64,000 nt of DNA. It comes from Neptunomonas antarctica (GTDB lineage: Bacteria; Pseudomonadota; Gammaproteobacteria; Pseudomonadales; Balneatricaceae). The position numbers and the translations under genes were made by a program. How positions within the stretch are numbered: position 1 is the first letter of the stretch; the number at the start of each line of letters is the position of its first letter. The stretch lies in assembly GCF_001305295.1 (NCBI RefSeq), contig NZ_LJSI01000028.1, forward strand, positions 1-64,000, written 5' to 3'. Under the pieces are notes generated by a model. That model did no database searches, was not told the origin of the DNA, and saw only the letters and a program-made list of their open reading frames with translations. Below, piece after piece: positions 27,429 through 37,460 of this stretch.

Positions 27429-29582
27429 TCAGGCCTGCCAACTAATATCAGCCTCCCAGCCATTAAGCCACGCTGGAACGTCACTCGCTGGCATCGGCTT
27501 GGCAATACCATAACCTTGTGCTAATTCACAGCCAAGTTCCAATAATGCAGCGCCATGCTCAATAGTTTCTACACCTTCAGCAATAACGTTACGCTTGAAT
27601 GATTTAGTCAAGGCTATGACACCTTCAATAATCGCTAAATCGTCAGGGTCAGTGAGCATGTCTCGCACAAAGCTCTGGTCTATCTTAATCAGATTGGCTG
27701 GTAAACGTCTAAGATATGTAAGTGACGAATAACCTGTGCCAAAGTCATCTAAGGCAAAGCTTACGCCCAGGTCCATACAGGCACTCATAATTGTTGATAT
27801 ATGTTGCACGTCATCTAAGGCGCTTGTTTCGAGTATCTCTAGCTCTAAAAAGCGTGGTTCAACATCAGGGTGGGCAACCAACAATTCTGCCAGACGAGCT
27901 GAAAAGTTATCTTGTTGTAATTGATAGGCACTAATGTTGACACTGACAGGGAGATCTATACCCATGTTTCGCCATTGGCTTATTTGAGTCAATGCCGTAT
28001 CTACAACCCACTCACCAATCTCCAGACTAATGGCATGTCCTTCTATGGCAGGCAAGAACTCTAAAGGCGGGACTAAACCACGCACAGGATGTTGCCAGCG
28101 TATCAAGGCTTCTACACCTATCACTTCACCAGCGTTCATATTCACCTTGGGCTGATAGTACAGTACGAACTCTCGTCGCTCCAAAGCAGAACGAATATTG
28201 TCCAGACTTTCGCGTTGAATGCTGACGGCTTCATCTTGCTCCGTATCAAAAAAGTGGTAACGGTTCTTACCTACTTGCTTAGCCACATACATCGCCTGGT
28301 CTGCGTGACGCATGAGTTGGTCTGCATCTACACTATCTTGAGGATAAATAGTAACGCCTATACTTGCAGAGACTTGTACCGTATTACCATCGAAAATCAT
28401 CGGCTCGGATGCTGCTTCCAGCATACGATTTAGCAAGGGCTCACAATCAACTGGCTGCGCCAAGTCTGTTAGCACTACAACAAATTCATCCCCACCGATA
28501 CGTGCTAAGCTATCCTCTTCGCGCAGTCGCTTTTTCATTTTTGAAGCAATATGGATTAATAAATTATCGCCCACTGTGTGACCATAATTATCATTAATTT
28601 CTTTAAAGCCATCCAAATCCAGAAAAGCAACTGCCATTGCCATTCCATTCCTTTTGCTATGCTTCATAGCTTGCTGCATACGGTCGGCAAGCAAACTACG
28701 GTTAGGTAAATGCGTCAGAGAATCATAGTGGGCAATATGTTTTAATGCAGAGTTAGTTTGCTGCAATTCATGGTTTGTATGTTCCAGTTCACGTTGAATG
28801 TTTTTCTGGTCTGTAATATCTTGAAAAATACCCGTTAGCCTTATTGCTTTACCACCTTCTTGAGTCACGGTGCAGGTAGTACGAATATCAATTTTACGAC
28901 CTTGTGTGGTGAAGGTTTCGAGCTCCAGATCGTAGTTTTTACATTCATTTATTGCTGAGTCAAGAGCTTGAGAAATTAACTCACGTGACTCCGGCAAGAA
29001 ATAGCTTACCCCAGCCTCCACCGAGGGATTAAACTTCTCAGGAGATGTATCATGCAAGCGATAGGTCTCATCGGTCCAGAACAAATCCCCTGTAACGACA
29101 TTGAGCTCCCAGCCACCTACCTTCGCAATCTGTTGTGATTGATCCAATAATTGACTAATGGTTAGTGATGCCTGCTCGATCTCCTTCCGGTCAGTGATGT
29201 CAGTATTACTACCAAACCATTCGGTAACTTCGCCATTGCCGTCAAATTCCGCAAGGGCTTGTCCAATATGCCAGCGATAAACACCATCCGCGCCCTTGAG
29301 CCGAAAATCAAGCTTATAAGGTTCGCCTGTTTGTATGGAATGGGTCCATCTTTGCAACACGACCTGAAGGTCATCGGGGTGAATAAGCTTCTGCCAGCCA
29401 GTATCCAGAGCTTCTTCTGATGATATAGCAAAATAATCAGTAACACGCTTATTGACATAGGTTAGCGCACCGTCAGGATCAGCTGTCCATAACTGTTGAG
29501 GGGTCACATCACAGAGTTTTCTGAAATGATTTTCGCTATTTTTCAAGATACTTTCCACGCGATTTTGATCCAATATTCTCAT
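27429..29582 (-). CDS. PAS-PAS-GGDEF-EAL cyclic-di-GMP signalling protein
   Basis: About 717 residues from the ATG at 29582 (a TTG four codons upstream is an alternative). Two PAS domains (about 20-130 and 150-260) precede a GGDEF domain with intact RIGGDEF (about 360) and an EAL domain with intact EVIGVEALIRW and downstream DDFGTGYSSL and EGVE elements. Both synthesis and degradation of c-di-GMP are thus possible. There is no membrane segment, so it is a cytoplasmic sensor. A 28-codon frame (29601-29687, minus) lies just upstream and could be a leader. Confidence 0.93.
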   Translation of the reverse strand: MRILDQNRVESILKNSENHFRKLCDVTPQQLWTADPDGALTYVNKRVTDYFAISSEEALDTGWQKLIHPDDLQVVLQRWTHSIQTGEPYKLDFRLKGADGVYRWHIGQALAEFDGNGEVTEWFGSNTDITDRKEIEQASLTISQLLDQSQQIAKVGGWELNVVTGDLFWTDETYRLHDTSPEKFNPSVEAGVSYFLPESRELISQALDSAINECKNYDLELETFTTQGRKIDIRTTCTVTQEGGKAIRLTGIFQDITDQKNIQRELEHTNHELQQTNSALKHIAHYDSLTHLPNRSLLADRMQQAMKHSKRNGMAMAVAFLDLDGFKEINDNYGHTVGDNLLIHIASKMKKRLREEDSLARIGGDEFVVVLTDLAQPVDCEPLLNRMLEAASEPMIFDGNTVQVSASIGVTIYPQDSVDADQLMRHADQAMYVAKQVGKNRYHFFDTEQDEAVSIQRESLDNIRSALERREFVLYYQPKVNMNAGEVIGVEALIRWQHPVRGLVPPLEFLPAIEGHAISLEIGEWVVDTALTQISQWRNMGIDLPVSVNISAYQLQQDNFSARLAELLVAHPDVEPRFLELEILETSALDDVQHISTIMSACMDLGVSFALDDFGTGYSSLTYLRRLPANLIKIDQSFVRDMLTDPDDLAIIEGVIALTKSFKRNVIAEGVETIEHGAALLELGCELAQGYGIAKPMPASDVPAWLNGWEADISWQA

Positions 29583-30031
29583 TATCCTGCTCAAAACCTG
29601 TTAATACAAGCACGACCCTTGGGAGTGGAATTCGCGGTGCAATGCTGCAGGGTAACAGTCAGGACGCCCCTTCTGCTTAGACGGCATCCGATAAAAACCC
29701 AATGAATCAAAATTGATTTTATTAAAAAACATCAACGACTCGAAAGCGATAATCTTCTGTTAAAAAACATCTGGCGCTTTGCTAATAGCATGGATTGAGA
29801 TCTTGACTGGACTTAAGTATGACGAGACATTGCAGATTCTCCCTGGCTGGGCTGAGCATTTTATTATGCTAAAAACGAATTGTGTTCACAAGATCTGGCA
29901 CAAAGCCGACCTACTATCGAACAACTCCATATTCATTCGTCCTATCACGAGGTAAGCGGGCAGCCTGACCTCGCGTTTGTAATCCGGCTCTTAAACATTA
30001 ATCGAGCTTCATCTTTTCATGGAGACACAGA
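29583..30031. other. Intergenic region upstream of the PAS-GGDEF-EAL gene
   Basis: No confident gene. On the minus strand a 28-codon frame at 29601-29687 begins MPSKQKGRPD and stops 18 bases before the GGDEF/EAL start; it has no known family. The rest is AT-rich. I could not match it to a c-di-GMP riboswitch. Confidence 0.4.
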
Positions 30032-31015
30032 TCAGAAGCGCGAACGATCACGCTTTTGCCAAAGCTCTCGCGCTAAAATCAGCGCTGAAGCTTGATGATC
30101 CGCTTTATCGAGAAGTACCAACAACGCCGCCAACGTGCTGATGATTGCTGCTTCGCCATACTCGTGCGCAACATCGCCACGCCAGCAAGCAATTAACATC
30201 GACGGATCCAGCACCTCTTCTTTTACTAATCGCTTAGGTAGAATCCGCATCCACTGCTCATCAGATAATTCCCCCTGACGTATCCAGCGTACTTCACAAT
30301 CTGAATCCGGTTTGAGTTCAGCTTCGCCACCGTCGCCGCGAATCGTGAGCCCTTGCTGCACGCCTAATAACAGGCTGGTTTTCTGATGCATAGGCGCATA
30401 AGCCGGATGAAAAACCCCATCCACGGTGCAAGGAGCACCTAATGGGTTGATAAGCCTGCAGAGCGTATGTACCGGTGACCGCAGGCCTAAAATCGGCCGT
30501 AACTGAATAATGTCACCTAAGCGCGGCACCATATCATCGATCGATATATAAGCAAAACCATGACTATCCAAATTCGCTGCCACCTGCTGCCAATCGAGAG
30601 CGGGCCCAAAACCAAATAGAGAAAGCATATCTTCAATATATAACCGTCCTTCGGTATGCCCTTTTGAACCATGCATCAAGACACGTATATTGTTTTCAGA
30701 TAACACTAATGCCGCCAGCAAGAACCAGGGTAATTGGCGCTTTTTACCCGCATAGGTTGACCAGTCAAGATCCACTTTCAATTGTTCAGGGGCATGCGCA
30801 TGTAAACGTGCAGCTTGCACGAAGCCGGCCAGCTCTTCCGGAGATTCTTCCTTCACTCGAAGCAACATAAGAAAAGCACCCAGCTGCTCGGCTCTTACGG
30901 AACCTGACAAGATCATACTCATTGCATCGAAAGATTCCTGCTGCGTTAACGAACGCGACCCTTTTTTTCCTTTGCCCAAAATACGCACATAAGGCGCGAA
31001 TGCATGCTCAGCCAC
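30032..31015 (-). CDS. TrpD2/YbiB-like glycosyltransferase-family protein
   Basis: Using a GTG at 31015 with GGAG 8 bases upstream, the protein has 327 residues and starts VAEHAFAPYVRILGKGKKGSR. It belongs to the anthranilate phosphoribosyltransferase fold but to the YbiB/TrpD2 branch, which binds nucleic acid and is linked to the SOS response in E. coli rather than to tryptophan synthesis. Conserved stretches are AEQLGAFLMLLRVKEESPEE and VMHGSKGHTEGRLYIEDML. The upstream frame to 31144 is AT-rich and unlike the family. It diverges from rlmD. Confidence 0.85.
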   Translation of the reverse strand: MAEHAFAPYVRILGKGKKGSRSLTQQESFDAMSMILSGSVRAEQLGAFLMLLRVKEESPEELAGFVQAARLHAHAPEQLKVDLDWSTYAGKKRQLPWFLLAALVLSENNIRVLMHGSKGHTEGRLYIEDMLSLFGFGPALDWQQVAANLDSHGFAYISIDDMVPRLGDIIQLRPILGLRSPVHTLCRLINPLGAPCTVDGVFHPAYAPMHQKTSLLLGVQQGLTIRGDGGEAELKPDSDCEVRWIRQGELSDEQWMRILPKRLVKEEVLDPSMLIACWRGDVAHEYGEAAIISTLAALLVLLDKADHQASALILARELWQKRDRSRF

Positions 31016-31132
31016 AACGACAACTCCAATATTTGATCCGGTGCTCACTATACAATAGAAACAGAGGCGATTGATCCTGATGACTTGATACGCACTGTGA
31101 TAAAATGCCGGCAGCTTATTTTGGAAATTATA

Positions 31133-32569
31133 ATGAAAAGACAATCTATCCGTTTTGGTCGCCCTCTCACCAAAAAAAAACCATTATCCACTGAAGCACT
31201 ACTGCTTCATATTGAATCCATCAGCCAGGAAGGCAGGGGAATTGCCCGCCATCTGGGCAAAACCATTTTTGTTGACGATGCGTTAAGCCAAGAGGATGTT
31301 GAAGCGCTTATTACCACTCAACACAAGCGCTATGATGAAGCCCAACTGGTGGAAGTGATCAAGGCATCACCTGATCGCACCACACCTCTATGCAAGCATT
31401 ACGAGGAATGCGGTGGCTGCCAGTTACAACATTTAGAACACAGCGCACAGATTCTTGTTAAACAAGCCAATGCTCTGAACCAACTACAACGCTTTGGCGA
31501 GCAAGTCCCACTATTGGTTGAGGGCCCCCTTCAATCAGCGCCATGGCACTACCGTCGCTCGGCACGGCTGGGACTCAACGTGTTACAAAAAAGCGATGAA
31601 TCAATTGTCGGTTTTCGTCGCCGAAAAAGTAATAAATTACTGCAAATCATATCCTGCCCGGTTATAGATCAACGAGGTGAATCGATTTTCACCGATCTGA
31701 AAAGCGTGCTTGATCAATTATCCAACAGCAAATCATATACCCATGCTGAGCTGCTGTTTGGTGACGAATCTCAGTCCTTGCTGCTGCGCTGCAAAGGAAA
31801 TCCGAAGCAAGACGATAAAGACAAACTGACCGAATTCGCTCGCAGCAAAGCGTTTAATCTCTATATTAAAACCGATTCAGAACAACTCACCCTGCTTGAA
31901 TTGAAACCAAACAGCTACACACTGCCAGATGAGAATATCACGCTTAATTTTCAGCCGGGTGACTTCTTACAAGTCAATGCTGATGTTAATAAGCAGATGA
32001 TCCGTCAAGCCGTTGAATGGCTGGAGCTCAGCGAAAACGATACTGTTCTGGATCTGTTCTGCGGTCTTGGTAATTTTACACTGCCTATTGCAAGGCACGT
32101 TAAATCAGTCATCGGCGTCGAAGGCTCTTACGATATGGTAAAGCGAGCAGAACAAAACGCGACGCTGAATACTATTGATAATGCCTCGTTCTTCCGCACC
32201 GATTTATCCAAAGATATTCAGCCACAACCCTGGTTTAGCATTGCGCATGACAAGATAATTCTTGACCCGCCACGCACCGGGGCTTATGAGTTACTAAAGC
32301 AGCTATCCTCACACGCGTCACATATTCTTTACATCTCTTGCGACCCCTCTGCGCTTGCACGAGACAGTAAACTCTTATTAGAAAAAGGCTACCAGCTCGT
32401 CCGTTTTAATGTGATGGATATGTTTCCACATACCAACCATGTTGAATCGATGGCGCTCTTTAAAAAAGTCAAAAATAACGCATCCGAAAAAGCAGACGTC
32501 AAAAAAACCGAGGGCAAAAAAACCGCGGCCAAAACACTAGCGTTCAAAACAAAAAGGGCCAAAAAATGA
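31133..32569 (+). CDS. rlmD: 23S rRNA m5U1939 methyltransferase RlmD
   Basis: From the ATG at 31133 the protein is 478 residues. It has an N-terminal TRAM domain (ISQEGRGIARH), a 4Fe-4S cluster motif with Cys87, Cys93 and Cys96 (a fourth Cys in IISCPVID), the SAM motif VLDLFCGLGNFTLPIA, DPPRTGA and the catalytic-cysteine motif ILYISCDPSALARD. It methylates U1939 of 23S rRNA. The C-terminus carries about 40 extra residues rich in Lys and Ala. It overlaps rluA by four bases. Confidence 0.94.
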   Translation: MKRQSIRFGRPLTKKKPLSTEALLLHIESISQEGRGIARHLGKTIFVDDALSQEDVEALITTQHKRYDEAQLVEVIKASPDRTTPLCKHYEECGGCQLQHLEHSAQILVKQANALNQLQRFGEQVPLLVEGPLQSAPWHYRRSARLGLNVLQKSDESIVGFRRRKSNKLLQIISCPVIDQRGESIFTDLKSVLDQLSNSKSYTHAELLFGDESQSLLLRCKGNPKQDDKDKLTEFARSKAFNLYIKTDSEQLTLLELKPNSYTLPDENITLNFQPGDFLQVNADVNKQMIRQAVEWLELSENDTVLDLFCGLGNFTLPIARHVKSVIGVEGSYDMVKRAEQNATLNTIDNASFFRTDLSKDIQPQPWFSIAHDKIILDPPRTGAYELLKQLSSHASHILYISCDPSALARDSKLLLEKGYQLVRFNVMDMFPHTNHVESMALFKKVKNNASEKADVKKTEGKKTAAKTLAFKTKRAKK

Positions 32570-33189
32570 TTCCTGTCCTTTTTGCGGATGACTACCTGGT
32601 CATTGTTAATAAACCATACGATGTTCTATCGGTCCCGGGCAAAGGCCCCGAAAAGCAGGATTGCCTCTGGCATCGGGTACAGGCGGAAGGCCATCCAACT
32701 GCCCGCATTGTACATCGACTGGATTATGCCACTTCCGGGTTGATGGTACTGGCACTCACGGCTGAGTCTCATGTTCAACTAAGCCGCTTATTTGAAACGC
32801 GTAAAGTGTACAAACGTTACCACGCGATTATCAGCGGAGCGCCTTCAGAAGATAACGGTATAATAGAACAACCTTTGCGCTGCGACTGGGAGCGACGCCC
32901 ATTGCAGATAGTTGATCATGAAAAAGGTAAAAGCGCTCTGACACGCTGGGAAATAAAAGAAAAACTCACCGACGTTAGCCGCGTCTTCCTTTATCCGGAA
33001 ACAGGACGTTCGCATCAGCTACGCGTCCATATGCAGTGGATGGGCCACCCTATCGCTGGAGACCGTTTTTATGCTGATGAAAAAGCTCTTAGTCTTTCTG
33101 ACAGGCTCCTGTTGCATGCTGAAGAACTCGCGTTCACTCATCCATACACACAAGAGCCCTTATCCTTTATTGATAAGGCAGCTTTTTAA
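32566..33189 (+). CDS. rluA: Dual-specificity rRNA/tRNA pseudouridine synthase RluA
   Basis: A 207-residue synthase with the catalytic HRLDYATSGL motif near residue 50 and the C-terminal GRSHQLRVHMQWMGHPIAGDRFY block of the RluA family. It is short and lacks an S4 domain, which fits RluA (23S U746 and tRNA U32) rather than RluC/D. Its ATG overlaps the rlmD stop, so two RNA-modification enzymes form one operon. Confidence 0.9.
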   Translation: MIPVLFADDYLVIVNKPYDVLSVPGKGPEKQDCLWHRVQAEGHPTARIVHRLDYATSGLMVLALTAESHVQLSRLFETRKVYKRYHAIISGAPSEDNGIIEQPLRCDWERRPLQIVDHEKGKSALTRWEIKEKLTDVSRVFLYPETGRSHQLRVHMQWMGHPIAGDRFYADEKALSLSDRLLLHAEELAFTHPYTQEPLSFIDKAAF

Positions 33190-33255
33190 ACTAGCGTTTA
33201 AAAGTCTTGAACTACACCTGTAAACATGGCCTGTCTTACCAGGGCTTATACTGAT

Positions 33256-33282
33256 AAGGCGCTAACTATTGCAGAGCGCCTT
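33256..33282 (+). terminator. Weak hairpin after rluA
   Basis: AAGGCGCT pairs with AGCGCCTT around an 11-base loop. No uninterrupted T run follows, so termination is uncertain. Confidence 0.4.
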
Positions 33283-33349
33283 AACTCTTAATTTCATCAG
33301 TATTGCTAATCGTCCTGGTGATTATAAGCACTAAGCCGAGCCAGGTACT

Positions 33350-34297
33350 TTACACAACTCGACGTAAATCCTTGCTCGAGCTAAAACTGATAATATTCTC
33401 CACCGTCTGGTTAATAATGCGCTGACGTGCTTCTTTACTACCCCATGCGCTATGCGGCGTCACAATCAGATTAGGAATATCGGGCAACAATAATGGATTA
33501 CCGTGGCGCGGAGGCTCCTCTGTTAGAACATCCGTTGCAGCACCCGCCAGCGCCCCGCTTCGCAAAGCATCGGCAAGCGCGGTTTCATCAACGACACCGC
33601 CACGAGCAACATTCACGAGCACGGCCTGTTTTTTCATCAATGCCAACTTGCTGGCATCAATCAGATTATGTGTTTCTTCGGTTAGCGGGCAATGAATAGA
33701 TAGAACATCTATCTGTGGGAGCAGTTCATCCAACGGCAAACGCCCGTCGCGCTGATCGGTATCAGAGCGGCTCGCAATAAGCACTTCCATACCAAATGCC
33801 TCTGCTATTTTGGCAACACCTTGCCCGAGATTTCCGTAACCGATAATACCTATTTTACGTCCACTTAGTTCGCGAATTGGGTAATCCAAAAGACAAAACT
33901 GCGACGCTTTTTGCCAACTACCGGCACGCACAGCCCGATCATAATTTAGTAAGTTAGTATGTAACGCCAGTATCAACGAGAAGGTATGCTGAACGACAGA
34001 AGGAATACCATAAGCCTGACAATTATAAACCATGATGCCTTTAGCACGCGCGGCGTCAAGATCCACATTATTAGTGCCTGTCGCAATGACACAAATTAGC
34101 TTCAACTGCGGCGAATTGTTTATCACCTCTTGCGTTAGCTGAACTTTGTTGACGATAACGACATCTGCCGTCTGAATTCTCTCTGCTACCTGCTCCGACG
34201 CTGTCTCCTTAAACGTAGTGAATTGCCGGAACAGCTGTTCAAGAGTGGTGAGATCAAGGTCATCCAGACTTTCAGTATCAAGAAAAACAGCTTTCAT
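33350..34297 (-). CDS. D-isomer-specific 2-hydroxyacid dehydrogenase
   Basis: 315 residues from the ATG at 34297, which has GGAG 6-7 bases upstream (the frame extends to 34336). The NAD-binding Rossmann motif GIIGYGNLGQGVAKIAEAFG and the family signature VNVARGGVVDETALADAL are intact; the arginine, glutamate (TEEPP) and histidine (TPHSAWGS) of the active site are visible. It most resembles glycerate/hydroxypyruvate reductases (HprA-like). Substrate preference is inferred only. Confidence 0.9.
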   Translation of the reverse strand: MKAVFLDTESLDDLDLTTLEQLFRQFTTFKETASEQVAERIQTADVVIVNKVQLTQEVINNSPQLKLICVIATGTNNVDLDAARAKGIMVYNCQAYGIPSVVQHTFSLILALHTNLLNYDRAVRAGSWQKASQFCLLDYPIRELSGRKIGIIGYGNLGQGVAKIAEAFGMEVLIASRSDTDQRDGRLPLDELLPQIDVLSIHCPLTEETHNLIDASKLALMKKQAVLVNVARGGVVDETALADALRSGALAGAATDVLTEEPPRHGNPLLLPDIPNLIVTPHSAWGSKEARQRIINQTVENIISFSSSKDLRRVV

Positions 34298-34404
34298 TAA
34301 ATTCTCCAGATTGATCAATATCAACGATAGAAACACATATGAAAAATAGCACTTAAAAACAGCACATTAAAAAATTCAACACGAGAAAATTATATTCTGG
34401 TCAA

Positions 34405-34426
34405 CAAAAAGGGGCCTAGGCCCCTT
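34405..34426 (-). terminator. Terminator after bamC
   Basis: AAGGGGCCTAGGCCCCTT is a perfect palindrome (34409-34426). On the minus strand it continues into TTTTTG, marking the end of the dapA-bamC operon. Confidence 0.8.
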
Positions 34427-34470
34427 ATATGAATCAACTGATAATGAAGATCAAACTTTTACAGCATTAA

Positions 34471-35856
34471 TCACGCTGCTGGCATGCTATCTTTAATTAT
34501 CCAAAGAATCTCTTCGGCAACAATGGACGGTGCAGCAAGACCTTCTTCATTTAGCACGGTAATAAATACGCCAGAACGAGTACGATTCATTTTTAGCTGG
34601 TACTTGCCGACATGCTCATAAGCATCGGTATCTGCATTGAAACTGCCCTTAGACTTTTCACCACCAAAGACATAGATAACTCGCCCTGCCAGCCAGATTT
34701 TATAGCCTTTCTGATTAGCCGGATTGTTAGGATCAGCCAACGCCTGCGCTTCGCCTTCTGCCAACACCGGTTGCTCTTCAACATTTTTGTCGCTGTAGCT
34801 TATGGCATCATCAGCGCTTTCTACACCGAGCGCTGAAGAGATCGCACTGGTGCTTAGTTTGATTTCCCCACGATCCGAAGCAAGCCACTCAAAGAAACCC
34901 ATCTTCTTCTGGCTATCGACAGGCGTAGACGTAGTATAGGTCAGATAGAGCATACCAATACTCTGATTACGCGTACCCACATCAATACCGGCTTTCGCAA
35001 CCGCTTTATTCAGCATAGCCCACGACTGATCTATGGGAGCTTCAATTTTCAACACCGGATTGCCACGCGAATCACGACCTAATAAAGGACGGACTGTCTG
35101 TTGCTGTTGTAATGCAAGTAATGAGCGCTCTGAAGGCTTAGCGGTTGCTTTACTCATGTAACGCAACATTTCAAACATCATATCTGACTTATAGCCAACA
35201 TCCTGAGATTCAGTATCCCATTTTATATCGGTGACTTGCTGTTTTTCAGGATACTGAACGTGCTTCATCGCAATCGATGTACGCTGGTAGTTTTCCGGAT
35301 CCGGGCGCAAGCGCACCTGCAATTTATTCCGTGAACCACCAGGTATATCCTGTAAAGTCAGATGTTTAACCCAACGGTCAATAAAGCTGTACTCTGGACC
35401 TGAGGTCATAAGCCAGTCAGTTTCTATTAGTCCTTCGCGGGCATCAGTACTGGCCAACGCAACACCATTAAACTTCATGAAGTCCAATGTTTTTTCCCAA
35501 ACGGCCGCAATGGGCTCGTCGACCACTATGATTTTCTGATCTCCGAGCTTCGTCAGATTAACTGACTCGCTGCCGGTATCCGCATAGAAGAATTCAGGGC
35601 GCGGCACTTCAAAACCGGTGGTTCTGACAGTCGCGGTCTGACCTACTCTGGGAATAACAAATTGGTCTTGAGTCGACTTAGCCTGAATATTAGCCGGAAT
35701 CTCTAATGGTTTTGCTACGGCCGCCTTTTCATATTCCTGGTTCCGGTCTTTAAAAACACCATTTTCGCCATAGATAGGATTTTTCCCGATAATACTGCAA
35801 CCACTGGTTGTTACCAGCCCAACCAATACTACAGACGGAAGTAACCGTAAGTTCAT
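34471..35856 (-). CDS. bamC: Outer-membrane assembly lipoprotein BamC (NlpB)
   Basis: A 461-residue lipoprotein. The signal peptide ends in VTTSGC, the lipobox cysteine being residue 20. Two helix-grip domains follow. The conserved unstructured N-terminal stretch (NPIYGENGVFKDRNQEY) and Pro-rich linker match BamC/DapX. BamC is an accessory member of the BamABCDE complex inserting beta-barrel proteins. It is longer than E. coli BamC (344 aa), with an insert including an acidic segment near 350-380. It lies 10 bp after dapA, the conserved pairing. Confidence 0.9.
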   Translation of the reverse strand: MNLRLLPSVVLVGLVTTSGCSIIGKNPIYGENGVFKDRNQEYEKAAVAKPLEIPANIQAKSTQDQFVIPRVGQTATVRTTGFEVPRPEFFYADTGSESVNLTKLGDQKIIVVDEPIAAVWEKTLDFMKFNGVALASTDAREGLIETDWLMTSGPEYSFIDRWVKHLTLQDIPGGSRNKLQVRLRPDPENYQRTSIAMKHVQYPEKQQVTDIKWDTESQDVGYKSDMMFEMLRYMSKATAKPSERSLLALQQQQTVRPLLGRDSRGNPVLKIEAPIDQSWAMLNKAVAKAGIDVGTRNQSIGMLYLTYTTSTPVDSQKKMGFFEWLASDRGEIKLSTSAISSALGVESADDAISYSDKNVEEQPVLAEGEAQALADPNNPANQKGYKIWLAGRVIYVFGGEKSKGSFNADTDAYEHVGKYQLKMNRTRSGVFITVLNEEGLAAPSIVAEEILWIIKDSMPAA

Positions 35857-35866
35857 CAGATATTCC

Positions 35867-36745
35867 TTACTTTAATACGTTGCTATCAATCAGTGCCTGG
35901 CGAACAACAGGCTGATATTGTGCGGAAAGCACAGTAAGCGGCAGACGGATACCCAGATCCATCAAGCCCATCTCATGCATAGCCCATTTCACAGGAATAG
36001 GGTTCGCTTCAACAAATAATTTAGTATGCAGAGGCATCATTTTTTGTTGAATTGCACGTGCTTCTTCTGCCTTACCTTCAAGACCTAAACGACACATTTC
36101 AGCCATTTCAGCCGGCGCAACGTTAGCCGTTACTGAAATATTACCCTGACCGCCTGCAATGATTAACTCAATAGCGGTGGCATCATCACCCGAGTAGATA
36201 GCAAAGCCCTCAGGAACATTTTCTATCAGTGCGCGAGCCCGCTCAATATCACCGGTGGCTTCTTTAATACCCACAATGTTAGAAATCTCAGCAAGGCGAT
36301 AAACCGTTTCAGGCAACAAATCACAGGCAGTACGGCCCGGTACATTATACAGAATTTGTGGAATATCGACCGCTTCGGCAATCGCTTTATAATGTAAATA
36401 TAAACCTTCCTGAGTCGGTTTATTATAATAAGGTGTCACCAGTAAGCAGGCATCAACACCTGCGCCTTTCGCTTCGCGAGTCAACTGTATAGCCTCAGTG
36501 GTTGAATTTGCGCCAGTTCCTGCAATAACAGGGATGCGACCATTCACTCGCTGAACGACACGTTTGATTACCGCACAATGCTCATCACAATTAAGCGTTG
36601 AAGACTCACCTGTCGTGCCTACGGCAACGATAGAGTGTGTGCCCTTTTCCAGATGGAAGTCTACAACCTTATCAAGACCGACCCAGTCGATCTCTCCGTT
36701 GTCTTTCATTGGCGTCACAAGCGCAACAATGCTGCCGGTAATCAT
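35867..36745 (-). CDS. dapA: 4-hydroxy-tetrahydrodipicolinate synthase DapA
   Basis: 292 residues from the ATG at 36745, with GGAG 6 bases upstream. The Schiff-base lysine is Lys161 in GIKEATGD and the catalytic Tyr133 lies in ILYNVPGRT, matching E. coli numbering exactly; GTTGESSTL binds pyruvate. It catalyses the first committed step of lysine and diaminopimelate synthesis. The frame extends to 36796, but those residues are not family-like. Confidence 0.97.
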   Translation of the reverse strand: MITGSIVALVTPMKDNGEIDWVGLDKVVDFHLEKGTHSIVAVGTTGESSTLNCDEHCAVIKRVVQRVNGRIPVIAGTGANSTTEAIQLTREAKGAGVDACLLVTPYYNKPTQEGLYLHYKAIAEAVDIPQILYNVPGRTACDLLPETVYRLAEISNIVGIKEATGDIERARALIENVPEGFAIYSGDDATAIELIIAGGQGNISVTANVAPAEMAEMCRLGLEGKAEEARAIQQKMMPLHTKLFVEANPIPVKWAMHEMGLMDLGIRLPLTVLSAQYQPVVRQALIDSNVLK

Positions 36746-36914
36746 TTTATTCTCCATTAACATAGGTTCTGCAACATAAGGTTCGGCGCTTCGCATTTAT
36801 CTGCACACATCCAAAACCTGATCTGATATCGTATAAGGCTCGATATTCTATACGAAATAAAGCCAATAAGCGTAGTAGCGACATCGCTTTTTTGTAAATA
36901 GAGGAAAAAGAACA

Positions 36915-37382
36915 ATGACAACCATAGTTGTAGGCCAAGCCGTACCGAATTTCACAGCAACGGCCACCAGCGAAACCACACTTTCTCTGGTAGATTTCAA
37001 AGGGAAAAATCTGGTTATTTATTTTTATCCAAAAGATAACACACCAGGCTGTACCACAGAAGGTCAGAACTTCAGAGATCTGTATAGTCAATTTGAAAAA
37101 GCAAACACAGTCATTGTAGGTGTTAGTAGGGACAGTTTACGTACGCACGAAAACTACAAGGCCAAGCACAGCTTCCCTTTTGAACTCATCAGCGACCCTG
37201 ATGAAACTTTATGCCAGCATTTTGATGTCATTAAGTTAAAAAAACTGTATGGCAAAGAGTATATGGGGATTGAACGCAGTACTTTTCTGATCGATGCGGA
37301 AGGCGTATTACGCAACGAATGGCGTAAAGTAAAAGTAAAAGGACACGCAGATGAAGTACTTACAGTAGTAGAAACACTTTAA
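36915..37382 (+). CDS. bcp: Thioredoxin-dependent thiol peroxidase (Bcp/PrxQ)
   Basis: A 155-residue peroxiredoxin with peroxidatic Cys46 in NTPGCTTEG. The resolving cysteine found five residues later in E. coli Bcp is absent (Gln51); Cys100 in DETLCQHFD is a candidate distant resolving cysteine, as in other PrxQ proteins. It reduces organic and hydrogen peroxides. Divergent from dapA; no gcvR gene intervenes. ATG preceded by AGAGGAAAA. Confidence 0.94.
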   Translation: MTTIVVGQAVPNFTATATSETTLSLVDFKGKNLVIYFYPKDNTPGCTTEGQNFRDLYSQFEKANTVIVGVSRDSLRTHENYKAKHSFPFELISDPDETLCQHFDVIKLKKLYGKEYMGIERSTFLIDAEGVLRNEWRKVKVKGHADEVLTVVETL

Positions 37383-37414
37383 ATATTGTTACCACATCTC
37401 ATAGAAGTGCTATA

Positions 37415-37447
37415 GAAGTAATGCTCCGTGTAGACGAGCATTACTTC
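37415..37447. terminator. Hairpin between convergent bcp and perM
   Basis: GAAGTAATGCTC pairs perfectly with GAGCATTACTTC (12 bp) around a 9-base loop, between the stops of two convergent genes. T runs are short on both sides. Confidence 0.65.
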
Positions 37448-37460
37448 CTGTATGGAAAAT

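Noticed and set aside
29583-29700. A c-di-GMP riboswitch upstream of the PAS-GGDEF-EAL gene
   Set aside because: The conserved core sequences of the GEMM classes are not visible on the minus strand; the position is suggestive only.
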